Shown: piece after piece, positions 1-6,947 of the stretch
Position numbering within the stretch: the stretch's first letter is position 1
Layout of the letters: every line of letters starts with the position of its first letter
Source: a virus
Virus record (IMG/VR): IMGVR_UViG_3300010885_031536
Location: 1-36,210 of that record
Reading direction: 5' to 3' (one strand)
DNA length: 36,210 nt
Translations under genes and position numbers: made by a program
The notes under the pieces: generated by a model
Told to the model about the DNA's origin: nothing
The model's database searches: none
The model's input: the letters and a program-made list of their open reading frames with translations, nothing else

Positions 1-8
1 TATTTATA
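1..8 (+). promoter_or_regulatory. Candidate late-promoter motif TATTTATA
   Basis: The window opens with TATTTATA eight bases before the endonuclease ATG. The same octamer precedes several structural genes in this window. The copy is at the window edge, so upstream context cannot be judged. Confidence 0.25.
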
Positions 9-15
9 TGATAAT

Positions 16-678
16 ATGCGAACTATGACTCATTATGTTTATAAATTAGAGAATCCGAATACATTTGAGTTTTATATCGGAGTACGGACTTGTAATGGAA
101 ATGCGGTTGATGATACTGAGTATATGGGGTCTATGGCAACTTGGAATCCAGATAAATCTAAGTTAGTAAAAACCATATTAGATGATACATTTAGTACACG
201 ATATGATGCAAATTTAAAAGAGATTGAATTACTACAAGAATATATAGATAATCCACTCAATCGTAACTACCATATACCAAGTGTCGGGTTCTGCTGTTTA
301 GGTTTGCCAAAATCGGAAGAACATAGAGAGAATCTAAGTAAATCTCGTAAGTTATTATTTCAGTTAAATCCTACATTGATAGAAGAAAATCGAATAATAC
401 AAAAAAAGAGATGGGAATCAGATGAAGTTCGAAATGAGCAACGCAAACGTATGACTTTAATTAACTCTACCGATGAATATCGTGAAAAGCAAAGAAATTC
501 TGCAAAAGATAAGTGTAAACCAGTATTACAATTTAGTAAATCGGGAGAGTTTATAGCAGAATATGAAAGTATACACTCAGCAGGTAGAACGTTGAATGTA
601 GATAAGACATGTATATCCCGTAATTGTAATAATAGATATAAATCAGCGTTTGGTTATGTTTGGAAATACAAGAGTTAG
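16..678 (+). CDS. GIY-YIG homing endonuclease with NUMOD domains
   Basis: Likely a free-standing homing endonuclease of the GIY-YIG type (T4 Seg-like), which cuts DNA and spreads itself between phage genomes. The N-terminus carries a YVYKL...FYIGVRT stretch (about residues 6-25) that fits the GIY-YIG core. GLPKSEEHRENLSKSRK (about 97-113) is a NUMOD3-type DNA-binding motif. The last 50 residues, from VLQFSKSGEFIAEYESIHSA onward with a helix-turn-helix-like TCISR stretch, fit NUMOD1. An alternative start is the ATG at 25 (MTHYVYKL), which would place the GIY motif nearer the N-terminus. It lies between an unseen upstream gene and the baseplate block. No intron was seen in the flanking sequence. 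Family assignment is solid; the cleavage site is unknown. Confidence 0.8.
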   Translation: MRTMTHYVYKLENPNTFEFYIGVRTCNGNAVDDTEYMGSMATWNPDKSKLVKTILDDTFSTRYDANLKEIELLQEYIDNPLNRNYHIPSVGFCCLGLPKSEEHRENLSKSRKLLFQLNPTLIEENRIIQKKRWESDEVRNEQRKRMTLINSTDEYREKQRNSAKDKCKPVLQFSKSGEFIAEYESIHSAGRTLNVDKTCISRNCNNRYKSAFGYVWKYKS

Positions 679-699
679 ATTGATTTTTTTATTTTTGTA

Positions 700-707
700 T
701 ATTTATA
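700..707 (+). promoter_or_regulatory. Candidate late promoter TATTTATA upstream of the gp26-like gene
   Basis: TATTTATA lies 30 bases before the ATG at 738 in a very AT-rich gap. A TTG occurs only 15 bases upstream of the extended TATATTTA, so the standard -33 spacing is not met. The motif recurs before 1808, 5059 and 11598. Confidence 0.4.
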
Positions 708-737
708 TTAAATCATTAAGTTATAACTAATATTATT

Positions 738-1553
738 ATGAGCCAAGAACCAGAACAATCAGTTACAAGAGGGTTAGGAGCAACTCCAACTCAAACTCAA
801 AAAAATTACCCATTCCAAACAGAAGTTATCAGTTTACCATCGGCAGGATTAGTATATCCAGAATCAAGTCCATTAGCAAGTGGTGAAATTACAATTAAGT
901 TGATGACCGCAAAGGAAGAAGATATCCTAACATCGACGAATCTTATCAGAAAAGGTATAGTATTGGATAAACTATTAGAATCAATTATAGTTGATAGTAA
1001 AATCAATATCAATGATATCGTAATTGGTGATAAAAACGCAATTCTAATTTCATCAAGGATATTGGCATTCGGTCCTGAGTATAAGGTAACGGTAACAGAC
1101 CCAACCGAAAACGAACAAGTTGATGTAACGGTTGATATTTCCAAATTGAACGTCAAAGAGATTGATACTACGAGATTGAATCGTAATAATGAATATGATT
1201 TCGTATTACCAAAAACAAATGTTCCTATTAAGTTTAAGATAATGACGCATGGTGATGAATTAGCAGTATCGAAAGATGTAGAAGCTAGTGAAAAGATATC
1301 TAAACAAGGAAATGAGATACAAGCAAGATACAGACGTTTGATTATTGAAGTTAATGGTAATAGAGAATTGGGTTACATCAGTAATTTTATATCAAATCAA
1401 CTATTGGCAGCAGATTCTAAATCACTTAGGAAGTATATTTCAGAATTAACACCCGATATTGATTTAATGTTTGATTACACATCACCATTTACCGGCGAAG
1501 TGGAGGCGCTGAGAGTACCCATAGGGGTTGACTTTTTTTACCCTGCCGAGTAA
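738..1553 (+). CDS. T4 gp26-like baseplate hub/tail assembly chaperone
   Basis: A 271-residue protein resembling the T4 baseplate protein gp26 family (PF12322). The segment with LPSAGLVYP near residue 33 and the LMTAKEEDILTSTNLIRKG stretch (about 55-73) are typical of this family and of tail-assembly chaperones generally. It probably helps assemble the baseplate hub and tail and is not expected in the mature virion. It heads the tail operon, behind a TATTTATA motif. The 3' end overlaps an ORF in the +1 frame, with a run of seven T at 1533-1539 in the overlap, as in programmed-frameshift chaperone pairs of other tailed phages. No Shine-Dalgarno sequence precedes the start. Confidence 0.7.
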   Translation: MSQEPEQSVTRGLGATPTQTQKNYPFQTEVISLPSAGLVYPESSPLASGEITIKLMTAKEEDILTSTNLIRKGIVLDKLLESIIVDSKININDIVIGDKNAILISSRILAFGPEYKVTVTDPTENEQVDVTVDISKLNVKEIDTTRLNRNNEYDFVLPKTNVPIKFKIMTHGDELAVSKDVEASEKISKQGNEIQARYRRLIIEVNGNRELGYISNFISNQLLAADSKSLRKYISELTPDIDLMFDYTSPFTGEVEALRVPIGVDFFYPAE

Positions 1554-1764
1554 CTACGGGTCTTTTTTACATAAAAAAATATTTAGTATGATATACTCAT
1601 CTAACGGTGGGTTTAACTGGTCTGACGTATATTATATGCCTACTAAATTACGAGAGTTTTATTGGAATGAGTTATTAACTGCAAAAGATGCGGAAAGACA
1701 GAGTTATGAGAAAGTAACCAATAAGAGTAAAACTCCAGCACCATCAATGGCGAAAAGAAGATAA
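1540..1764 (+). CDS. Downstream (+1 frame) chaperone segment, gp51-like position
   Basis: This reading frame is open from 1525 (after TAG at 1522-1524) to a stop at 1762-1764. It encodes YSSNGGFNWSDVYYMPTKLR followed by EFYWNELLTAKDAERQSYEK, a pattern I associate with the small gp51-type or GT-type partner that follows gp26-like chaperones. It could be made as a C-terminal extension by +1 frameshifting at TTT TTT TAC (1533-1541), giving a fusion of about 341 residues. It could also start independently at ATG 1588 (58 residues), behind an A-rich stretch. A TTG at 1528 is a third, less likely start. The coordinates given are the portion that would be read after the shift. It is a real coding region by composition; how it is translated is uncertain. 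Confidence 0.65.
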   Translation, partial: TLPSNYGSFLHKKIFSMIYSSNGGFNWSDVYYMPTKLREFYWNELLTAKDAERQSYEKVTNKSKTPAPSMAKRR

Positions 1765-1778
1765 ACCAAACTTTCTTA

Positions 1779-1786
1779 TATTTATA
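1779..1786 (+). promoter_or_regulatory. Candidate late promoter TATTTATA upstream of 1808
   Basis: TATTTATA lies 21 bases before the ATG at 1808 in a short intergenic gap. No TTG occurs at -33. Spacing to the start matches the copies before 5059 and 11598. Confidence 0.45.
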
Positions 1787-1807
1787 TAAAATATAAAAGA
1801 TATTATC

Positions 1808-2059
1808 ATGCCAAAATTATTATTAGAAAGAAGCTCTTTTCAGAAATTGTTGGATTTGTTTTTCAAAGCAAAATCAGAAGATAAAGCAGATGAGTTTGTA
1901 GACAAATTAACGTATACTGATCCAGAATTGGGGAAAGCATTCGATACACTTCATAAATCACTAATAAAAAGTGCATTACTTACTAAAGCTGCATTAGAAA
2001 AACAAGGACTTGATACGAAGGGAATTGATGCGAATTTGCAACATCTATATAACTTATAA
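1808..2059 (+). CDS. Small helical protein of the tail operon, unknown function
   Basis: An 83-residue protein I do not recognise. It appears wholly alpha-helical, with charged heptad-like stretches (LLDLFFKAKSEDKADEFVDK at about 14-33), and has no cysteine. It sits between the chaperone pair and the tape-measure gene and ends seven bases before the latter, so it is likely co-transcribed and involved in tail assembly or baseplate structure. It has its own candidate TATTTATA promoter. Function is inferred from position only. Confidence 0.7.
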   Translation: MPKLLLERSSFQKLLDLFFKAKSEDKADEFVDKLTYTDPELGKAFDTLHKSLIKSALLTKAALEKQGLDTKGIDANLQHLYNL

Positions 2060-2066
2060 CTAATCG

Positions 2067-5015
2067 ATGGCTAGGCAAACTGTAGACCAATTAAAACAAA
2101 GAAGTGATACGTTAAAAGCGCAATCCCAAATAACTGATGCAGAGCGGATAACAATCGAACGTATTGATAAACTCATTACTGCTCGTCTTAAAGCTGAGCA
2201 GCAGATTTCTAAAGAAATTGAAAATCAATCGAATAGCGCAAAGGATTATGAATCCGCTTTAACCAGTATTGAAAAATCATTAGGTAAGGGCAATAAGTTA
2301 TATAAAGAATCTGCCATATTGATGGAAAGTAATTTTGAGGCTACCAAAGGCATTGCTCAACAATTAAAAACATCAACTACAATATCCGACAGACAGAAAA
2401 AATCAATATTAGCTATAAATAAGGGATACAAAGGAACAACTACTTCTTTGGCAGGCGCATTTGCGCAATTAGTTAAAAACAAAAATGCAAATGTTGATAT
2501 TAAAGCGTTAGTTGATAAGCAAATAGCATCGCATACTAAAGTAATAGCATCCATTACCAAACAGGATGCGGCATCTCAATCACTAAAACAACAATTAGAA
2601 GCTCAGTTAGAAACCTTAAAAGCTATGGGTGATGCAGGCGAAAAAGCGGCAGAAAACATAAAACATATGGGGGAAGCAAGCGAAATGTTTGCAAGTACCG
2701 GTATGGGAAAAGGTATAGATAAATTATTGGCATTTAGTAAGGGTGTTGGTATAACTGGAAAAAATGGACCTGGTAGTATTGCAGATATTACAAAAGGAAT
2801 CGCAGGTAAAGCAGCGGGGGGTGCTCTTGGTGGTGAAGCCGCTGGTGGTGGATTGGGTGGTATGTTAAGTGGTGTTGGTAAATATTTGGGCCCGATTGGA
2901 ATAGCAGCAGGAGCAATTTATGCAGCAGCTGAGTTTTTCGATAGTGGTGGTGCAGCAAAGATGGCAATTTCGATGGCAGCCATGACCGGTGGAGATGTAA
3001 CAACGGCGGGAAAAGAACTCTTTAAGCAAACCAAGCAGTATAGGGAAATGATTGCCGATTATAACTATGTAGAACCACTACGTGAACAACAGGCACGAGA
3101 AATGGATATGCTAAACTATAAGATTGGTTTAGATAAAGATGCATTTCATTTTGAACAAGGATTGGTTAAGGATTCAATCCAATTTGAAATGGATTTACGA
3201 AGTAATGCAATCAATGCCGAAACTGCTCAACGTAAAACATTATATATGACAAGTATGGCCGATGCGAAGAGCGCAATCGGTGTATCTGAAGTAGTTCTTA
3301 ATGCAATGGGGTCATCTACTCAGGCAATATTAGATACCGTAAAGAATGTAGGAACAACTATGGGTGTGGCTCTAAAAGACCAAATCCAATTAACAACTGC
3401 GGCAGCCGGTATGGCAGCAGTATATGGTTCTTCTGCAGATGATGTATTAAAATTAAGTAATACATTCCGTTTGATGGGTAAAACATCAGCAACATCTGGA
3501 GCAGGTATGGTAGCCGGATTGGCAGATTTTGCTAAAAAGAATGGAATGTCACCTGCTCAGTTATATAAGGTAATGGCAGATTCTCAAGAAGAGATATTGA
3601 ATTATTCAAATCTAACCGGAGATGCGTATGCCAGACAGGCGGTTCAACTTTCCAATATGAATACATCGATGTCTGATATGTTAAAGGCATCTAACTCAAT
3701 GGTTCTTAATTATAAGGATAGTATCAAAGCCGAAATGAACTTATCGGCAATGCTTGGTAAGAATGTAAATCTATCAGAAGTTAGAGCCAGATTAATGGCA
3801 GGTGATGAAGCAGGTGGTGCTAGGGCATTAAAATCATCATTGGGAGGAATGGATATCGGTAAGATGAATGCATTCCAAAAGCAAGCACTTAGCCAGGCAA
3901 CTGGAATGGGTATAGATAAACTAATGTCGTTAACGCAATCTACAGGTGGTGGAAACGTTGAAGGAACGTTGCAAGAAAAGAATGCAGTTAAAACTGGGCA
4001 AGATATAGCAAAAGGAGCATACGATACTGATATAGCTAATAAAAAGACATTATTAGATTTTGAACAGAGTAAGAGAGCCGCAATGCTACTGGAAGAACAA
4101 ATGTTCAGATTGAAGGGTATTCAAAATGAATGGAAATACCAACAAGAATTAGCAAAGGCAAAAACTGAGCAAGATATTGCAATGGCTAATCGAAATATGG
4201 TGAAAGAGCAAATGTCTGGTCAATTGATGTCAGTATTAGGTGTAGTGGGTAGTGGGTTAAATATGCGACAAGAAGGTGAATCTGATTCAACATTCAATAA
4301 TAGAGTAGGTGGTAACCTTGCCAATTCATATGCTAATGGAACTATGACTGATGATGATTTTAAAAAGTTGGTATTAGCTCAAGCTTCTGTAAAAGCCGGT
4401 AGTGCAGTTGATATGAACAAACTTGGGTTGAGTGATTCATTTATGAAACAGATGGCAAAAGACAAAGCAGACCAACAAGCGGCATCCGATGCAGCAGCTA
4501 AAAAGAAAGCCGATTACGATAAGTTAAATGCCGGATTATCTCCCGAATTAATAAAAGCATATCAGAATTATACACCAGGCCAAACTGATCCAAACTACGG
4601 AACTACGGGCCGTAGTTCTTTATCAGGTGCAGATAAAGCGGCAGGAGCAACCGATGCAGCAGCCAAAGCATATTTGGCACAGGCACAAGCAATTGGTATA
4701 GTTCCAGATAAACAACAAACTGATGTAAATAATCAGAATATTGCAAAGACAGCAGAGGGTATTGATAAAATGACGGCAAACCTTAACCCAGATGGTACAA
4801 CTAAAGCAAAAGCAATTGAAAATGACCCACAAACTACAATTTTAGGAGACCAATTAAATCTGATGATAATTATGGCAGGATTTTTAGAGGCAATAGAACA
4901 GCATACTTCAAACGCACTTGATTTCACAGATGTAAAAATAGATGGTACAAGTTTAAATAAAAAATTGCTTGCAGTAGCACATAAATCGTATGGAGTGGCA
5001 ACATCAAAACCATAA
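2067..5015 (+). CDS. Tail length tape-measure protein (T4 gp29 position)
   Basis: A 982-residue protein with the layout of a tape measure. The N-terminal 220 residues are rich in K, E, Q and A and are coiled-coil-like. A glycine/alanine-rich hydrophobic stretch follows at about 245-310 (GGLGGMLSGVGKYLGPIGIA), the kind of potential membrane segment seen in tape measures. A long A-, M-, K- and Q-rich helical region comes next, and the C-terminal 150 residues look more globular. The protein would set tail length and be ejected with the DNA. It follows the gp26/gp51-like pair and precedes the gp48/54-like gene, matching the T4 order 29-48-54. Sequence similarity to T4 gp29 itself cannot be judged by eye; the role comes from length, composition and position. 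Confidence 0.75.
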   Translation: MARQTVDQLKQRSDTLKAQSQITDAERITIERIDKLITARLKAEQQISKEIENQSNSAKDYESALTSIEKSLGKGNKLYKESAILMESNFEATKGIAQQLKTSTTISDRQKKSILAINKGYKGTTTSLAGAFAQLVKNKNANVDIKALVDKQIASHTKVIASITKQDAASQSLKQQLEAQLETLKAMGDAGEKAAENIKHMGEASEMFASTGMGKGIDKLLAFSKGVGITGKNGPGSIADITKGIAGKAAGGALGGEAAGGGLGGMLSGVGKYLGPIGIAAGAIYAAAEFFDSGGAAKMAISMAAMTGGDVTTAGKELFKQTKQYREMIADYNYVEPLREQQAREMDMLNYKIGLDKDAFHFEQGLVKDSIQFEMDLRSNAINAETAQRKTLYMTSMADAKSAIGVSEVVLNAMGSSTQAILDTVKNVGTTMGVALKDQIQLTTAAAGMAAVYGSSADDVLKLSNTFRLMGKTSATSGAGMVAGLADFAKKNGMSPAQLYKVMADSQEEILNYSNLTGDAYARQAVQLSNMNTSMSDMLKASNSMVLNYKDSIKAEMNLSAMLGKNVNLSEVRARLMAGDEAGGARALKSSLGGMDIGKMNAFQKQALSQATGMGIDKLMSLTQSTGGGNVEGTLQEKNAVKTGQDIAKGAYDTDIANKKTLLDFEQSKRAAMLLEEQMFRLKGIQNEWKYQQELAKAKTEQDIAMANRNMVKEQMSGQLMSVLGVVGSGLNMRQEGESDSTFNNRVGGNLANSYANGTMTDDDFKKLVLAQASVKAGSAVDMNKLGLSDSFMKQMAKDKADQQAASDAAAKKKADYDKLNAGLSPELIKAYQNYTPGQTDPNYGTTGRSSLSGADKAAGATDAAAKAYLAQAQAIGIVPDKQQTDVNNQNIAKTAEGIDKMTANLNPDGTTKAKAIENDPQTTILGDQLNLMIIMAGFLEAIEQHTSNALDFTDVKIDGTSLNKKLLAVAHKSYGVATSKP

Positions 5016-5029
5016 TTTCGAATACCCGA

Positions 5030-5037
5030 TATTTATA
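5030..5037 (+). promoter_or_regulatory. Candidate late promoter TATTTATA upstream of 5059
   Basis: TATTTATA lies 21 bases before the ATG at 5059, in the 43-base gap after the tape-measure gene. There is no TTG at -33. Confidence 0.45.
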
Positions 5038-5058
5038 ATAAAAGTATAAAGCTATACT

Positions 5059-6594
5059 ATGGCAACTATTAAAGACCTATTTAAGCAAAAAGAAAACGAT
5101 TTATACGGAACTACCGATATGATTCGTATAGAAACACATGGTTTAGTTAATATACCACGTGGTGCAGCTCTATTAGCATCTTCGCCAGATACTATTGGTG
5201 ATTTAATAGGTACACAAGTTGTAGGAATAATAAAGGGTACTGCTAATAGGCCATCCGATACGATTTTTAGAAATGATGGATTCTTTGCTAAACCAATTTC
5301 ATTAGGACAAACTCAAGTTGGATTACAAAGGGCAGCGGATGATATTGGTTCTGCATTTGTAAAAGAACACCCAGCACCAGCATCGTTAATAGCAAAAATA
5401 AAACAAGGTGGTTCTTCTCCAGCTGGAGTTGCCACTAATGTAGCAATTAGTACACTAAATAAGTTTGGTAGTAAAAAAGGACATAGTAGGACTGGTGGAA
5501 GTTTATTAGGACAATCATTGGGAATTGGACTGCAGGATAAACAAGATGCATATGGTGTAAAATATGGGCGTAGTGGTATTGGAAACAAACCAAACCCAAC
5601 TGATAAAAAGTTTAGTGATTATAGGGAGGTATGGGCTATTAACTCATCTGAAAAACCAAGATATACTGATGATGGCTATAGTGATAAAACTCTTTCAAAA
5701 AGAAATAAAGATGGAAATTGGGATAATGCAAATAATGAAATCAACAAAACCACAGACTTAAAAAAATGGAAAGAGCAACATAGTGGTACGGATTTAAACG
5801 ATAAGTACAAACTTGCAAACCAAATAATGGTAACATTCCAAAAATACGGAAATACAGCAGTTGTACCATTTGTAGGAACGATAAGTGGAATTAGTGAAGA
5901 TATTACACCAGAATGGTCTGATTTAAAATATATAGGTTCTCCGTTTAAGGTACATAGGTATGGTGGTGTAAGTCGTAGTTTGAAGTTTGAATTGAAATTA
6001 TACTATACTAATTCAGTTGAAAGAGAAGCTATGATTAAAAAGATAAATTATCTTAAATCATTGGCATTCCCATATGATAATATATCTACTATAAAAGTAG
6101 GAGAATCGGCATCGCAATATGCATTCGCACCTAATTTAGTATATTTGACAATTGGTGATTTATATAAAAATATGTTTGGGTTTATTGATACCTTATCATT
6201 TAGTATAGATGATAATACCGCGTGGTCTAATTTCAATGTAAACGCAGATGATAGTACATCTAATATGCTATACCCATCTGTAATAACGGTATCTACTGGA
6301 TTAAAAATAATAGAAAATCATGGTACGAATACTACTACCGGTATAACGCAATATAAATATGATTTTGATGGATTGAATCCGTCTGAATATTATACAATAG
6401 CAGATGGAGACGATAAATCTCAAAAAATAAAATCATTGGTAGCAGTTAGCTCAGAAGTTACATCAAATCTACCAAATTCGGCAAACCAATTACAAGTTAG
6501 TAAACCTGCCAGCACACCGGCATACACAACTTCACCGGAAGGATTTAATAGTGATAGCAAATACCTATCAGTCGGAAACAGAACGTTTAAATAG
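5059..6594 (+). CDS. Baseplate tail-tube junction protein, gp48/gp54-like
   Basis: A 511-residue structural protein. Its C-terminal half has features of tube-initiator proteins of the gp48/gp54 kind: SPFKVHRYGGVSRSLKFELK, then a segment with YLTIGDLYKNMFGFIDTLSF, then AWSNFNV and a final YPSVITVSTGLKIIENH, a common signature in proteins that cap the baseplate and nucleate the tail tube. The first 220 residues are glycine- and lysine-rich and less conserved-looking. Its place directly after the tape measure matches T4 gene 48. The 3' end carries a tandem duplication: 6547-6581 is repeated imperfectly at 6590-6625, and the stop falls within the second copy. Whether it corresponds to gp48 or gp54 cannot be decided here. 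Confidence 0.65.
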   Translation: MATIKDLFKQKENDLYGTTDMIRIETHGLVNIPRGAALLASSPDTIGDLIGTQVVGIIKGTANRPSDTIFRNDGFFAKPISLGQTQVGLQRAADDIGSAFVKEHPAPASLIAKIKQGGSSPAGVATNVAISTLNKFGSKKGHSRTGGSLLGQSLGIGLQDKQDAYGVKYGRSGIGNKPNPTDKKFSDYREVWAINSSEKPRYTDDGYSDKTLSKRNKDGNWDNANNEINKTTDLKKWKEQHSGTDLNDKYKLANQIMVTFQKYGNTAVVPFVGTISGISEDITPEWSDLKYIGSPFKVHRYGGVSRSLKFELKLYYTNSVEREAMIKKINYLKSLAFPYDNISTIKVGESASQYAFAPNLVYLTIGDLYKNMFGFIDTLSFSIDDNTAWSNFNVNADDSTSNMLYPSVITVSTGLKIIENHGTNTTTGITQYKYDFDGLNPSEYYTIADGDDKSQKIKSLVAVSSEVTSNLPNSANQLQVSKPASTPAYTTSPEGFNSDSKYLSVGNRTFK

Positions 6595-6625
6595 TGATAG
6601 TACATACTCATCAGTCAGAAAATAA
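6547..6625 (+). repeat. Imperfect tandem duplication across the stop codon of the gp48/54-like gene
   Basis: The segment beginning AATAGTGATAGCAAATACCT at 6547 recurs, diverged, at 6590 (AATAGTGATAGTACATACTC). The offset is 43 bases. Copy 1 reads NSDSKYLSVGN in the gene frame. Copy 2 would read NSDSTYSSVRK and a stop in the shifted frame, but the gene stops at TAG 6592-6594. The offset is not a multiple of three, so the duplication probably changed the protein C-terminus. Confidence 0.7.
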
Positions 6626-6640
6626 GAATAATATTATAAA

Positions 6641-6943
6641 ATGGCAGGAAGATACGCATATAGTAGAAGTTTACAAACATCAGATACTAAACGTAATTAT
6701 TTAGAATCTACCATATATCCAAAAGTAAAATCAAACGATAATGATATGTATATTATTTCGGAGGAAGGTGATAGATTGGATATATTGGCAAGTAAATATT
6801 ACGGAGATACATCATTGTGGTGGATTATTGCGGTTGCAAATAACTTAAACGATGCATCTTTCTATCCAGAAGCGGGATTGCAATTACGCATTCCATCCAA
6901 TATGTCAGCAATATTGAATGATTTCCAAAAAATAAATAAATAA
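6641..6943 (+). CDS. LysM-domain baseplate protein, gp53-like
   Basis: A 100-residue protein whose centre is a LysM-type domain: the stretch from EEGDRLDILASKYYGDTSLW through WIIAVANN, ending QLRIPSN (about 41-88). Small LysM proteins of this type link parts of contractile-tail baseplates. T4 gp53, a wedge component, is the closest named counterpart, and related adaptors occur in other contractile injection systems. It lies between the tube-junction gene and the hub gene, and the next gene starts five bases after its stop, so the two are probably co-translated. It is shorter than T4 gp53, so only the LysM core may be conserved. Confidence 0.7.
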   Translation: MAGRYAYSRSLQTSDTKRNYLESTIYPKVKSNDNDMYIISEEGDRLDILASKYYGDTSLWWIIAVANNLNDASFYPEAGLQLRIPSNMSAILNDFQKINK

Positions 6944-6947
6944 AGTT

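Noticed and set aside
700-707. T4 late promoter TATAAATA
   Set aside because: The motif reads TATTTATA on the coding strand, the reverse complement of the T4 signal; no minus-strand genes exist to use the opposite orientation.
2788-3003. Minus-strand ORFs opposite the tape measure and other genes
   Set aside because: They lie wholly within well-supported plus-strand genes, have low-complexity or codon-shadow composition, and no start context or promoter.
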